In this document: positions 15,170 through 24,735 of the stretch, in pieces
How positions within the stretch are numbered: position 1 is the stretch's first letter
Layout of the letters: each line of letters begins with the position of its first letter
NCBI RefSeq assembly: GCF_013177735.1
Contig: NZ_WOEZ01000245.1
Span: 62,001-126,000 of the forward strand
DNA: 64,000 nucleotides
DNA from: Paraburkholderia elongata
GTDB lineage: Bacteria > Pseudomonadota > Gammaproteobacteria > Burkholderiales > Burkholderiaceae
Direction: 5' to 3'
The notes under the pieces: generated by a model
The model's input: the letters and a program-made list of their open reading frames with translations, nothing else
What the model was told of the DNA's origin: nothing
Databases searched by the model: none
Position numbers and translations under genes: made by a program

Positions 15170-16321
15170 ATGGGTTCACAGTTGAGTCGGACGGGGGGTG
15201 GCTTTTCGTGGCGTCGGATGATTGGGGGAGGACTCGCGTTTCTTGCGGTATGTGCGCCGGGAGTATCCCAGGCACAGAGCTCTGTCACCTTGTATGGGAT
15301 TATCGATACCGGCGTTGAGTACGTGACAAACGTCGGTCGTCAAAAGTCCAGCGTGGTGCGTGTGCCGTCGCTCACGGGATCGATACCCTCAAGGTGGGGT
15401 ATCCGTGGCAAGGAGGATCTGGGTGGTGGTCTTAGCGCGATTTTTGTATTGGAGTCGGGCTTCGCCCCGTCAACGGGCGCGCTGAATCAGGGTGGTCGTT
15501 TATTCGGCAGGCAGGCCTATGTCGGGCTTGCAGGGCGGTGGGGGACGTTATCCCTGGGCCGGCAATACTCTCAGATCTATTGGGCCTTGCCGGGTGACAC
15601 GATGGGGCCGAATGTCTATGCCGCCGGTGATCTGGACCCGTACCTGGCTCAACCGCGACTCGACAACGCCGTCGCCTACTCCTTCACGTCGTCGGGGCTG
15701 ACCGTGGGTGCAACGTATTCGTTGGGGCGTGACGGGGTGGATCCCGCGGAGGCCGGAGGATGTGCCGGGCAGTCGCCGACGGACTGGCGGGCCTGCAAGT
15801 CGATATCTGCCATGGTGAAATATGAAGCGGCGACATGGGGCATCGCGACGGCCTTCGACCGCAACTACGGTGGTGGCGGCGTCGGCTCGCCCCTGCCGCG
15901 TAGCTCGCAAACTGATACACGTGCCGTCATCGACGGCTACGTGAAGTTTGGTACCTCGACTATCGGTGCGGGATTTCTCCACCGAATCAATCACGGGGCG
16001 CAGACGCCGACCCTTTTCGACGCGGTCAGCAACTACTGGTGGCTTGGCGGGACCTATTTCGTCCTGCCACAAATCGCCCTTGACGCCCAGTTCGGACATA
16101 TATCGGTGAACGGCGGGAGTTCCGCGGGAGCCTCCCTGTTCGCAGCGCGCGCGACGTACTTATTGTCCAAGCGCACTTCTGTATACGTCACCGCAGGGCG
16201 TGTGTTCAACCAGCGCAATGCAGCGTTCACGATTGACGGCGGCGTGATCCCACCCGCCTCCTCGCCATTGCCCGGGGTGAATCAATCGGGTGCGATGGTG
16301 GGTATTCGCCACCAGTTCTAA
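15170..16321 (+). CDS. Gram-negative porin (OmpC-like, Burkholderia type; 383 aa)
   Basis: This is an outer-membrane beta-barrel porin. A signal peptide with GGGLAFLAVCAPGVSQA is followed by the family's signature start QSSVTLYGIIDTGVEY, the conserved GKEDLGGGLSAIFVLESGF and RLFGRQAYVGL blocks, and a terminal phenylalanine (VGIRHQF) needed for barrel insertion. The ATG at 15170 is seven bases after GGAG; an adjacent ATG at 15167 is equally in frame. It is followed 65 bases later by the ABC transporter genes, so it probably brings the substrate of that transporter into the periplasm. Confidence 0.9.
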   Translation: MGSQLSRTGGGFSWRRMIGGGLAFLAVCAPGVSQAQSSVTLYGIIDTGVEYVTNVGRQKSSVVRVPSLTGSIPSRWGIRGKEDLGGGLSAIFVLESGFAPSTGALNQGGRLFGRQAYVGLAGRWGTLSLGRQYSQIYWALPGDTMGPNVYAAGDLDPYLAQPRLDNAVAYSFTSSGLTVGATYSLGRDGVDPAEAGGCAGQSPTDWRACKSISAMVKYEAATWGIATAFDRNYGGGGVGSPLPRSSQTDTRAVIDGYVKFGTSTIGAGFLHRINHGAQTPTLFDAVSNYWWLGGTYFVLPQIALDAQFGHISVNGGSSAGASLFAARATYLLSKRTSVYVTAGRVFNQRNAAFTIDGGVIPPASSPLPGVNQSGAMVGIRHQF

Positions 16322-16385
16322 ATGGTCAGCCGAAGCTCGACCTCTAATCAGATTGCCTCTCTTTCTTGCTCCAACGGAGACATCC

Positions 16386-17567
16386 ATGCGTCGCAGCTTT
16401 CGTTTCGCGCTCGCCATGCTCGCCTGTGCGGCCGCCTCGGGCCTCGCCTTCATGAGCCCGGCCCGAGCGCAAGAGACCGTCAAGATTGGCCTGCTTTTCA
16501 CCTACTCGGGCGCATCCGGGATGACGGGGCAGGTCGCGGACAACGTCATCAAGCTGTTCCAGCAGAAGAACGGCACGACGGCCGGCGGAAAGAAGATCGA
16601 GTTCGTCAAGCGCGACACGACCGGCCCGAACCCGGAAGTGGTCAAGCGCCTTGTGCAGGAACTCATCGTGCGCGACAAGATCAACGTCCTCATTGGGCCG
16701 GACTTCACCCCGAACGTGCTGGCGGTCGCGCCGCTTGTCACGGAAGGTAAGGTTCCGACGTTCATTACCGGCGCCGCGACGCAGGGTATCGTCGCGCGCT
16801 CGCCGTACTACGTGCGGACCTTCTTCTCTATCCCGCAGTCCGTGCGGCCGATAGCGCAGTGGGCACATGAGAACGGCGTGAAGAACCCGTTTATCGTGGT
16901 CGCGGACTTTGCACCGGGCCACGACACGGAGACTACCTTCACCAGGACGTTCACCGATCTCGGCGGACGGGTTGCCGGCACGGCGCGCGTGCCGCTGCGC
17001 AGCCCGGAATTCTCCAGCTACATGCAGCGCATCAAGGATGCGCAACCCGACGCTGTGTTCGCTTTCTTCCCGATCGGCGAATTGGTGCCGCAGTTCCTCA
17101 AGGCCTACGCCGACTCCGGCCTCAAGAGCCGCAACATCAAGTTGCTCGGGACGGGAGACATGAGCGACGAGAGCGTCATCGATGCGGCGGGTGATGCAAG
17201 CGTCGGCCTCGTGACCGCAGGGGTCTATTCCACGGCGCACGACTCCGCACCCAACAAGCAGTTCGTGACCGATTACGTAGCCGAGTTTGGCAAGACGCCG
17301 CGCGTCACAACTGGAAGCGTCGCCGTGTGGGACGCCATGAGGCTGATTTACGACGGCATGGCCGCGCAGAAGAATGCCCCGTTCGACGCCGACAAATTCA
17401 TGGCCTTCGTGAAGGGCCGCTCGATCGAGAGTCCGCGCGGACCTCTCGCCATCGACAGGGTCTCCGGCGACGTCACGCAGAACGTGTATATCCGCCGTGT
17501 CGATAAGCGCGACGGGGCGTTGCAGAACGTCGAAATCGAGACCTTCAAGGACGTATCGGCGAAGTGA
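16386..17567 (+). CDS. Branched-chain-amino-acid-type ABC transporter substrate-binding protein (393 aa)
   Basis: This is a periplasmic binding protein of the LivJ/HAAT type. The signal peptide (MRRSFRFALAMLACAAASGL) ends ARA-QE at residue 28, and the mature protein begins ETVKIGLLFTYSGASGMTGQ, the typical first strand and loop. In this family many proteins next to aromatic catabolic genes bind aromatic acids, not leucine; with Rieske oxygenase genes nearby, an aromatic ligand is plausible. A GGAGAC ribosome binding site precedes the start. It is the first of five co-directional genes separated by 40 bases or less, or overlapping, except for the last. Confidence 0.9.
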   Translation: MRRSFRFALAMLACAAASGLAFMSPARAQETVKIGLLFTYSGASGMTGQVADNVIKLFQQKNGTTAGGKKIEFVKRDTTGPNPEVVKRLVQELIVRDKINVLIGPDFTPNVLAVAPLVTEGKVPTFITGAATQGIVARSPYYVRTFFSIPQSVRPIAQWAHENGVKNPFIVVADFAPGHDTETTFTRTFTDLGGRVAGTARVPLRSPEFSSYMQRIKDAQPDAVFAFFPIGELVPQFLKAYADSGLKSRNIKLLGTGDMSDESVIDAAGDASVGLVTAGVYSTAHDSAPNKQFVTDYVAEFGKTPRVTTGSVAVWDAMRLIYDGMAAQKNAPFDADKFMAFVKGRSIESPRGPLAIDRVSGDVTQNVYIRRVDKRDGALQNVEIETFKDVSAK

Positions 17568-17611
17568 TCGGTAGCGATGAGACAACGACCACTCCAAACT
17601 CGAGAGCAGCT

Positions 17612-18475
17612 ATGACGACTATTGTGACCCTGCTGTTCAACGGGCTATCTTACGGTGCACTGCTGTTCGTCATGGCCGTCGGCCTGTCCGTCACGATGGG
17701 GATGATGCAGTTCATGAATCTGGCTCAGGTCAGCTTCTCGATGCTCGGCGGCTACGTGATGGTCAGCGCGATGAATGTGCTGGGCATTCCATTCCTGGCG
17801 AGCCTGCCACTCGCATTCGTTGCCGTCGGAGCGTTTTCCGCGGTTCTGGAGTGGCTGGTGTTGCGCCACTTCTACGAGGCCGACGATCTAACCCAGGTAC
17901 TACTGACGCTCGGCCTGGTCTTTATGTCGATCTCGTCGGTGGCCTTCATCTGGGGGCCATCATTCCGGCCGGTCTCGGTGCCGGCCTGGCTCAGTGGGCA
18001 AGCGCACGTGTTCGGGCTCGACCTCGAGCGCTACCGCATCTTCCTGATTGTCGCGGGCGTGCTCATCGCGATGGCAATGGTGCTGGGGATCGAGAGCACA
18101 CGGTTCGGCGCCAAGGTGCGGGCATGCGTCGACAACCGCCGCGCCGCATCCGGTTGCGGAATGAACACTGGGGCGGTCTTCTCGTTGACCTTTGCGTTGG
18201 GTGGCGGGTTGGCTGGCCTCGGCGGCGCGTTATCGGCGAACCTGCTGAGCCTGGATCCCAACTTCCCGCTGCGCTATCTGGTCTACGTGCTGATCGTCGT
18301 CTCGGTTGGCGGCACGGGCAACATCTTCGGCACGCTGCTCGCAGCGGTGCTTATCGGCGTGGCCGACGTCGTGGGCAAGTACTACCTGCCCGAGGCCGCC
18401 GGCCTGTCCATCTATGTCCTGACGGTGCTCGTCATGTTGTGGCGACCGCAGGGCCTGCTCGGCAAGAAGGTCTAA
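17612..18475 (+). CDS. LivH-type ABC transporter permease (287 aa)
   Basis: This is an integral membrane permease with about eight hydrophobic segments. It begins TLLFNGLSYGALLFVMAVGLSVTMGMMQFMNLAQ, which is the conserved LivH N-terminal block, and it keeps the GGTGNIFGTLLAA motif near the C-terminus that contacts the ATPase. The ATG at 17612 is preferred over an earlier in-frame start at 17564 that would overlap the binding-protein gene. It pairs with the LivM-type permease that starts two bases after its stop. Confidence 0.9.
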   Translation: MTTIVTLLFNGLSYGALLFVMAVGLSVTMGMMQFMNLAQVSFSMLGGYVMVSAMNVLGIPFLASLPLAFVAVGAFSAVLEWLVLRHFYEADDLTQVLLTLGLVFMSISSVAFIWGPSFRPVSVPAWLSGQAHVFGLDLERYRIFLIVAGVLIAMAMVLGIESTRFGAKVRACVDNRRAASGCGMNTGAVFSLTFALGGGLAGLGGALSANLLSLDPNFPLRYLVYVLIVVSVGGTGNIFGTLLAAVLIGVADVVGKYYLPEAAGLSIYVLTVLVMLWRPQGLLGKKV

Positions 18476-18476
18476 C

Positions 18477-19460
18477 ATGACTCGTCCTGACATCGCTGGC
18501 TACTTCCGGTCGCGCTCCCGCGTGAGCCGTTGGGAACTCGTATTCTGGGCCGCCTGGCTCGGCCTTTTCTTTATTCCGGGCTGCAACCTGGTGCTGCTGT
18601 CGCAGATCCTGGCCTGGGGCCTATTTGCGCTCTCGCTGGATCTGCTGCTCGGCTACCGGGGCATCCCGTCGCTCGGTCACGCGGCCTTCTTCGGGATCGG
18701 CGCGTATACGGCCGGCCTTCTCGGCCAGCACGGCTGGACCGAGCCGATCAGTGGCTTGTTGATAGCGGGCTTGACAGCGGGGCTTACGGGGCTCGTGACC
18801 GGTCGCATCGTGCGCAAGTTGCATGGCGTCGGCCTGCTGATGGTCACGCTCGGCCTCAACATGATCCTGTTCGACTTCGTGGATCGCTCCACGGGCCTCA
18901 CCGGCGGGGATGACGGGTTGCAAGGCATCGAGATCGCCCCCGTACTCGGCCTGTTCCGCTTCGACATGATCGGCCGCACCGCCTACCTGTACATATTCTT
19001 CGTTGTGCTGCTGTGCTTCCTGGGGGTACGCGCCCTCGTGAAATCATCCTTCGGACTGTCCCTGCTCGGCGCGCGAGAGAACCCGCGCCGGATGATCATG
19101 TTGGGCACGCCGATCGAGCACGACGTCACCGTCGTATTCGGCCTGTCGGCCATGCTAGCTGGGATTGCGGGTGCGCTGCTAACCCAGGCCGGCCAGTTCG
19201 TGTCGCCCGAAGCGTTGGCGTTTACGCGTTCGGCCGACGTGCTGGTGATGCTTGTGATAGGCGGTACCGGCATCCTGTACGGCGGCTTCATCGGTGCGAC
19301 GGTGTTCATCTTGCTGCGCGACCTGCTATCGGCGTTCAACCCGATCTACTGGTACTTCTGGATCGGGCTGTTGCTGGTGCTGATCGTAGCGACGTTCCGC
19401 AAGGGCGTGCTTCCCACGCTTGTCGGCCGTGTGGAGCAATTGCGAGGGAGGCGGGCATGA
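18477..19460 (+). CDS. LivM-type ABC transporter permease (327 aa)
   Basis: This is the second permease of the importer, with about nine membrane segments. The LivM signature LSLDLLLGYRGIPSLGHAAFFGIGAYTAGL is near residues 50-80, and the coupling motif region GARENPRRMIMLGTPIEHDV is in a cytoplasmic loop. The start codon is two bases after the LivH stop and the stop overlaps the next gene's ATG (ATGA), so the genes are translationally coupled. Confidence 0.9.
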   Translation: MTRPDIAGYFRSRSRVSRWELVFWAAWLGLFFIPGCNLVLLSQILAWGLFALSLDLLLGYRGIPSLGHAAFFGIGAYTAGLLGQHGWTEPISGLLIAGLTAGLTGLVTGRIVRKLHGVGLLMVTLGLNMILFDFVDRSTGLTGGDDGLQGIEIAPVLGLFRFDMIGRTAYLYIFFVVLLCFLGVRALVKSSFGLSLLGARENPRRMIMLGTPIEHDVTVVFGLSAMLAGIAGALLTQAGQFVSPEALAFTRSADVLVMLVIGGTGILYGGFIGATVFILLRDLLSAFNPIYWYFWIGLLLVLIVATFRKGVLPTLVGRVEQLRGRRA

Positions 19461-20203
19461 GCGCCGATATTGTGCTGCAGACGAGAGACCTGAAGATGGC
19501 GTTCGGCGGGCTGAAAATCTTCGACCGGCTGAATTTTTCGATGCGGCGCGGCGAGCGCCACGCGATCATCGGGCCGAACGGCGCGGGTAAGAGCACTTTC
19601 GTGAACCTGGTGACAGGCTTGCTCAAGCCAACGGCGGGGCATCTACTGCTCGACGGCCGCGACGTAACGGATACCACGCCGCATCAGCGCGTGCGGTACG
19701 GTCTCGTGCGTACGTTTCAGATCAATACACTGTTCCCCGCACTGAACCCTTTGGAGTCCGTGGTGCTGGCGCTGTGTCAACGCCAAGGACTCGCGCGCCC
19801 ATCGTGGCGTCCTGTCAGCCGCATGACGAGCCAGATCGATGAAGCGTCTGCGCTACTCAATCGCTTCGGCCTGCTTGACGCCGCGCTCACCCCTACTCAG
19901 ACGCTGTCGTACGGTGAGCAGCGCGTGCTCGAGGTTGTGCTCGCCTTCGCCATGCGGCCGCGCGTGCTGTTGCTCGACGAACCGGCCGCCGGTTTGTCCA
20001 CTGCTCAGGGCGTGGCACTCTTCGACCAGTTGTCGAACCTGGCGGGCGAGACGACGGTCCTCTTCATCGAGCACGACATGCACCTTGTGTTTCGTTATGC
20101 CGATCGCGTTTCGGTGTTCGCAGGTGGCGACATGATCGCTCAGGGAACGCCCGACGAAGTGCGTGCGGATGAACGCGTGAGGAAAGCTTACCTTGGAAGC
20201 TAA
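19457..20203 (+). CDS. LivG-type ABC transporter ATPase (248 aa)
   Basis: This ATPase subunit has Walker A GPNGAGKST, the signature LSYGEQR (a LivG-style variant of LSGGQ) and Walker B VLLLDEPAAG, followed by the switch histidine in EHD. The C-terminus ends VRKAYLGS, as is usual for LivG proteins. Its ATG overlaps the LivM stop as ATGA. It drives import with the LivF-type ATPase encoded next. Confidence 0.92.
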   Translation: MSADIVLQTRDLKMAFGGLKIFDRLNFSMRRGERHAIIGPNGAGKSTFVNLVTGLLKPTAGHLLLDGRDVTDTTPHQRVRYGLVRTFQINTLFPALNPLESVVLALCQRQGLARPSWRPVSRMTSQIDEASALLNRFGLLDAALTPTQTLSYGEQRVLEVVLAFAMRPRVLLLDEPAAGLSTAQGVALFDQLSNLAGETTVLFIEHDMHLVFRYADRVSVFAGGDMIAQGTPDEVRADERVRKAYLGS

Positions 20204-20207
20204 GGAT

Positions 20208-21002
20208 ATGACCGTCTCGCCCGATGCCGCGACAGGCGCCAGCGCGAGTGCGAATGCGAGCGCGCCCGGCATGGAGAGGTACGAGCCCGCGGCATCGAAG
20301 CGGGCGCTACTTGAGTTGCGCGGGCTGTGCGCAGGTTATGGGCCCGCCCGCGTGCTGCACGACCTGGACCTCTCGGTGCACCGTGGGGAAACGCTGGTCG
20401 TGATCGGCCGCAACGGCGTCGGCAAGACCACGCTGATCGAATCGATTATCGGCCTCACGACACACCATGCGGGCGAGATCTGGTTCGATGGCAAGCGCAT
20501 CGACGGCCTGCCTGCGCATCTGCGCAATCGCCACGGCATCGCTTGGGTGCCGCAGCAGCGAGAGATTTTTTCATCGCTGACCGTCGAGGAAAACCTGACC
20601 GTCGTGCACCGCGAGGGTACGTGGGACACTGAGCGCGTCTACAGCCTGTTTCCCCGGCTCGAGGAGCGTCGACGCAACTACGGCAACCAGCTTTCCGGCG
20701 GCGAACAGCAAATGCTCGCGCTCGGACGGGCCCTGATGACCAACCCGTCACTGCTCCTGCTCGACGAGCCTGTTGAAGGGCTCGCCCCTCTGATCGTGCA
20801 GGAGATGCTCACTGCCATCGATCGTATGCAGCTCCAAAGCGATATGACGATCGTGCTGGTCGAGCAGAAGTTCGACCTCGCACTTGCCCACTCGGAGCGC
20901 TGCGCCGTGATCGATCACGGCAGCGTCGTGCACAGCGGGTTGAGTAGCGAACTACTCGGCAACCCGCGGCTGATGGACCGCCTTCTTGGCGTCTCCGCTT
21001 GA
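20208..21002 (+). CDS. LivF-type ABC transporter ATPase with N-terminal extension (264 aa)
   Basis: This is the second ATPase of the importer: Walker A GRNGVGKTT, the LivF-specific WVPQQREIFSSLTVEENL segment, signature LSGGEQQ and Walker B LLLLDEPVEG. LivF proteins are usually 230-240 residues. This one has about 35 extra alanine- and serine-rich residues before the first strand (LLELRGLCAGYGP). The start at 20208 is four bases after the LivG stop, with AAGGA between them. The extension may mean that the true start is further in, but no better ribosome binding site is visible. Confidence 0.9.
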   Translation: MTVSPDAATGASASANASAPGMERYEPAASKRALLELRGLCAGYGPARVLHDLDLSVHRGETLVVIGRNGVGKTTLIESIIGLTTHHAGEIWFDGKRIDGLPAHLRNRHGIAWVPQQREIFSSLTVEENLTVVHREGTWDTERVYSLFPRLEERRRNYGNQLSGGEQQMLALGRALMTNPSLLLLDEPVEGLAPLIVQEMLTAIDRMQLQSDMTIVLVEQKFDLALAHSERCAVIDHGSVVHSGLSSELLGNPRLMDRLLGVSA

Positions 21003-21141
21003 CCCGCATGTTGATTCTATCGATGAAGTCGCGTCTTCTGCGCTCGAACCGTCGCCCGCAGGAGTTCGAAGCGCGTCCTTTCGTCGACATGTCGCCGTTC
21101 GACTCGCGGCGGTAACCCAATCTATAGGAAGAGTGGTAGCT

Positions 21142-22128
21142 ATGATCATCGTATTCGGCGGCACCGGTATGCTCGGACAGCACACGGCCCTCGATCTTAT
21201 CGAGAACGGCGAGCGTGTGGTCGTCACAGGCATGCGGCGACACGCACCGCTGCTCATGGCGGACGCCGTTGAGCGCAAGCAGGCGTTCGTCGAGTATCTC
21301 GATCTTACGGACCCCTACGCGGTGATGGGCGTGGTGGCGAAGTACAAACCCAAGGTCGTCGTCGACACTTCGGGATATGCGCCAAAGCTGCTGGCGCCTT
21401 CGGCTGAAGTACGAGCGCGTGTCACTGCGGAGCTGAACCTGCTCGAGGCAGCGAAGCTGAACGGCGTCGAGCGGGTCGTGCTCACCAGTTCGTCGGATGC
21501 CTATTGGGGGCTTGGCCCCGAATGCATGCCTTTGAAGGAGGACATGCCGGTGCCCCTGCAGGAAGACGACGACAACTTCATCGTGCAGTCGTGGGCCAAA
21601 AAGACGCTCGAGGTCGTCGCCAATTTGTACCGGCGCCAGGAAGGTCTGAACATCGTGACCGTGCGATGCAGCGGCATGTTCGGACCCGCCTATCGCACGT
21701 TCCTCAACCTGCCCAGTCGCCTCATCAAGGCGGGCCTTTCTGGAGCCACGCCTGATTTTTCAAAGGGCGGCGGGGTGCCTGTGGAGAGCGACGGTTACGA
21801 CCAGACGTACGTGAAAGATATCGCATACGGCATGGGCCTCATTGTTCGAGCGCCGACATTGCAGCACCATATCTACAACCTCGGGAGCGGACGTGCAACG
21901 AGCTATGGGGAGATTGCGCGCGCCGTGGAGAAGGCGATTCCCGGCTTCGAGATCCGGCTGCGACCCGCGGCGCAGCCGTCGGAGGTCGGTCCGGGCCGCG
22001 AGGTGAGCATGGGCAACTTCTACATGGACATTTCGCGCATCGGCCACGAACTTGGCTATGCGCCGAGATATTCCATGGAGCGCGCGATTGCGGAGTACGC
22101 CGACTGGCTGCGCACCCACGAGATGTGA
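21142..22128 (+). CDS. NAD-dependent epimerase/dehydratase-family protein lacking the usual catalytic tyrosine (328 aa)
   Basis: The Rossmann motif FGGTGMLGQ (residues 5-13) and the overall layout (DTSGYAPKLL, VVLTSSSDAYWG, TVRCSGMFGP) place this in the extended SDR epimerase family. At the position where family members carry YxxxK the sequence is QSWAKK (149-154), so the catalytic tyrosine seems replaced. It may act as a lactonase-like or non-catalytic member, or use a different residue. An AGGAAGAG ribosome binding site precedes the ATG. It ends the rightward gene run that starts with the porin and ABC transporter, so it may modify the imported compound. Confidence 0.75.
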   Translation: MIIVFGGTGMLGQHTALDLIENGERVVVTGMRRHAPLLMADAVERKQAFVEYLDLTDPYAVMGVVAKYKPKVVVDTSGYAPKLLAPSAEVRARVTAELNLLEAAKLNGVERVVLTSSSDAYWGLGPECMPLKEDMPVPLQEDDDNFIVQSWAKKTLEVVANLYRRQEGLNIVTVRCSGMFGPAYRTFLNLPSRLIKAGLSGATPDFSKGGGVPVESDGYDQTYVKDIAYGMGLIVRAPTLQHHIYNLGSGRATSYGEIARAVEKAIPGFEIRLRPAAQPSEVGPGREVSMGNFYMDISRIGHELGYAPRYSMERAIAEYADWLRTHEM

Positions 22129-22224
22129 CGTCAAGGAAGAAGGACGGAAGACTGTCTTGAACACGCCGAGGTGATCGTCTTCTTCGCCCAGAGCCGCCGA
22201 ACCGGATGTTGAAACGGGCGAGGG

Positions 22225-22257
22225 CAGCGCCGCTGGCAAACCGCCATAGCGGCGCTG
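22225..22257. terminator. Bidirectional-type hairpin between convergent genes
   Basis: CAGCGCCGCT (22225-22234) pairs with AGCGGCGCTG (22248-22257) around a 13-base loop with an inner GGC/GCC pair. It lies between the ends of the rightward epimerase gene and the leftward acyl-CoA dehydrogenase gene. No long T run follows, so the strength of termination is uncertain. Confidence 0.5.
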
Positions 22258-22284
22258 ATTCGGAGAAAGGCTGGAAACCAGGTT

Positions 22285-23415
22285 TCAACCTCTGCCGAGC
22301 GCGATATACCGCTCGAGGTGATGATCCTCATCCCCCAGTTGATGGTCGATCATCACGAGCCGCTTCGCATAGTGAGCCAGCGGCAACTCCCACGTCATGC
22401 CGATACCGCCATGCAACTGAATACATTCCTCGGCGACTAGTGCCCCAATCCTGCCAATACTGTATTTCGCCGCCGAAACCGCCCGTTCCCGCACGGTGCG
22501 CTCAGCCCCAAGCGCGGCAGCCGCGTTGATCACCGCCGATCGCGCCTGCTCGATCTCAAGCAGCAGGTCTGCCATCCGATGTTGCAATGCCTGGAAGCTG
22601 CCGATCGGCACGCCGAACTGCTTGCGTGTGCGCAAGTATTCAAGCGTGTAGTCTTTCGCGACGTCCATCGCGCCGACCGCTTCGGAGCACAAGGCAAGCA
22701 CGCCGCAACTGATCGCGTATTCGAGCGTCGCAAAACCTTCGCCGGCCGTGCCGAGCAATGCGTCGTCGGCCAGTGTGACGTTGTCGAATGAGACCTCGGC
22801 CGCGCGGCCGCCGTCGATCTTGCGATAGCCGCGCACGCTGACACCCGCGGCGTCGCGAGGCACGAGAAAGAGCGTGATGCCGGCTTCTTCATCGTCGGCA
22901 CCGTCCGTGCGCGCGGAGACGAGAAAGAGCGAAGCGTTCTCGCCTTGCTGAACGACCGCTTTCGCGCCATTCAGCTTCCACTCGCCGCCGTTGCGTTCTG
23001 CGCGAGTCGTCACGCGTGATAGTTCGTAGTGGCCTTCCGGCTCGCCGTGCGCGAGCGCAACGATCCGGGATCCGTCGATCAAATCGGCAAGCGCAGCCTT
23101 TTGCGTTTCATTGCCGCCACGCGTGATCGCCTGGCCGACGACTAGCGTATCGAGAAACGGCTCGACCACGAGCCCGCGACCCAGACTCTCGAAGACGACC
23201 GCGATATCGAAGCCGCCGCCGCCAAAGCCACCCTCCGTTTCGTCGAACAACGCGCCGATAATGCCGAGTTCTGCGAATCGATTCCAAAGGTCGGCGCTGA
23301 AGCCTTCCGCCGAGCGTGCAATCCGGTCGCGCGTTTCGAAGCCGTATTGCTCAGTGACAAAACGGTTGAGCGTATCCGCCAGCATGCGGCGGTCTTCGGT
23401 ATGCTGAAAATTCAT
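22285..23415 (-). CDS. Acyl-CoA dehydrogenase, pimeloyl-CoA dehydrogenase small-subunit type (376 aa)
   Basis: This is an FAD-dependent acyl-CoA dehydrogenase with the full three-domain fold: an N-terminal helical domain (MNFQHTEDRRMLADTLNRFV), a shortened middle beta domain and a C-terminal helical domain with RKQFGVPIGSFQALQHRMAD and QLHGGIGMTWELPLAHYAKR. The pattern is closest to PimD, which works as a heteromer with a PimC-type large subunit, and such a gene lies just upstream. It would introduce a double bond into a CoA thioester, possibly of a dicarboxylic or alicyclic acid. Confidence 0.85.
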   Translation of the reverse strand: MNFQHTEDRRMLADTLNRFVTEQYGFETRDRIARSAEGFSADLWNRFAELGIIGALFDETEGGFGGGGFDIAVVFESLGRGLVVEPFLDTLVVGQAITRGGNETQKAALADLIDGSRIVALAHGEPEGHYELSRVTTRAERNGGEWKLNGAKAVVQQGENASLFLVSARTDGADDEEAGITLFLVPRDAAGVSVRGYRKIDGGRAAEVSFDNVTLADDALLGTAGEGFATLEYAISCGVLALCSEAVGAMDVAKDYTLEYLRTRKQFGVPIGSFQALQHRMADLLLEIEQARSAVINAAAALGAERTVRERAVSAAKYSIGRIGALVAEECIQLHGGIGMTWELPLAHYAKRLVMIDHQLGDEDHHLERYIALGRG

Positions 23416-23427
23416 GGCGTGTGCCCC

Positions 23428-24636
23428 TTACAGTCCCAGGATCATTTTGGAAATGATGTTCTTCTGGATTTCGTTGGAGCCGCCGAAGATCGACAGCTTG
23501 CGGTTGTTGAAGTAAAGCGAGGCGGCGCTCGCCGCTTCGTCGGGGCCGACTGGTGTGCCTTCGAAACCATCGTACAAGGCTTCCTCGACGAACGGCTGCG
23601 CATACGGCCCCATCGCGCGGCGTGTGAGCGAGGAGATTTCCTGGCGGATCTCAGTGCCGCGAATCTTCAGCATCGAACTCTCTGCGCCCGGCACGCCGCC
23701 GCCGGCCACCGCCGCGATCACGCGCAGGTTGGTGGTCTTCATGTTCTCCAGATCGATCTCGACGCGCGCCATGCGTGCGGCAAACGAAGGATCATCCGCC
23801 AGTGGCCGGCCGTTGCGCTGCTGTTTCGCGGCGATCTTGCGCAGCCGATTAAACGCGGCCACCGAGAAGCCGACGCCCGCGATATTGGTGCGTTCATACG
23901 TGAGCAGGTATTTGGCGTAGGTCCAGCCCTTGTTCTCTTCGCCCACGATGTTCTCGACGGGCACGCGTACGTCCGTGAAAAACACTTCGTTGACTTCGTG
24001 CTCGCCATCGAGCGTGATGATCGGGCGCACTTCGACGCCTGGCGTATTCATGTCGATCAGCAGGAAGCTGATGCCTTCCTGCTTGCGCACGTCGGTGGCG
24101 CTGCGCACGAGGCAGAAGATCATGTTCGCGTAGTGGCCGAGCGTGGTCCACGTCTTCTGGCCGTTGACGATGTAGTGCTCGCCTTGCGCGTCGCTGCCGC
24201 GTACCGCGGTGGTCTTGACCGAGGCGAGGTCCGAGCCCGCGCCCGGTTCCGAGTAGCCTTGGCACCACCAGTCCGAGCCATCGAGAATGCGCGGTAACCA
24301 GTGGTGTTTTTGCGCCTCGTTGCCGTATTTGATTAGCACCGGGCCGAGCATGTTGACGCCGAACGGCACGACACGCGGTGCGCCCGCCAATGCGCATTCA
24401 TTCTCGAAGATAAATTTCTGCACAGCGTTCCAGCCCGGGCCGCCGTACTCAGTCGGCCAATGATTGGCGAGCCAGCCTTGCGCGTTGAGAATCGCGTGCC
24501 ACTCGGCCATGTCGTCGCGCGTGAGGCGGCGGCCGCCGTGTACTTTGTCGGCGAGACGCTGCGGGAGCTTGTCGCGCAAAAAACGCTGCACCTCGGTGCG
24601 AAAAGCCTCTTCTTCAGGTGTGAAGTTCAGATCCAT
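23428..24636 (-). CDS. Acyl-CoA dehydrogenase, pimeloyl-CoA dehydrogenase large-subunit type (402 aa)
   Basis: The protein has the acyl-CoA dehydrogenase signatures GYSEPGAGSDLASVKT and NGQKTWTTLGHYANMIFCLVR in the flavin-binding middle domain, and IFGGSNEIQKNIISK near the C-terminus. Its start MDLNFTPEEEAFRTEVQRFL is typical of PimC-like large subunits. It ends 12 bases before the small-subunit start and was probably translated from the same message. Together they form the oxidation step of a beta-oxidation pathway whose FadB-type enzyme is encoded directly upstream. Confidence 0.87.
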   Translation of the reverse strand: MDLNFTPEEEAFRTEVQRFLRDKLPQRLADKVHGGRRLTRDDMAEWHAILNAQGWLANHWPTEYGGPGWNAVQKFIFENECALAGAPRVVPFGVNMLGPVLIKYGNEAQKHHWLPRILDGSDWWCQGYSEPGAGSDLASVKTTAVRGSDAQGEHYIVNGQKTWTTLGHYANMIFCLVRSATDVRKQEGISFLLIDMNTPGVEVRPIITLDGEHEVNEVFFTDVRVPVENIVGEENKGWTYAKYLLTYERTNIAGVGFSVAAFNRLRKIAAKQQRNGRPLADDPSFAARMARVEIDLENMKTTNLRVIAAVAGGGVPGAESSMLKIRGTEIRQEISSLTRRAMGPYAQPFVEEALYDGFEGTPVGPDEAASAASLYFNNRKLSIFGGSNEIQKNIISKMILGL

Positions 24637-24735
24637 AGCGGGTTCTTTCCTCGATATTCAATGGGTCAGCGAACCGGTGGACCGACGGGCGATCAGGCCG
24701 CCATCGGCCGAGAATGCTCCAAATGACGTGCCGTC

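Noticed and set aside
16344..17597. Long leftward open frame (417 codons) opposite the substrate-binding protein
   Set aside because: The rightward frame has a signal peptide and family motifs; the leftward product is an Arg- and His-rich shadow.
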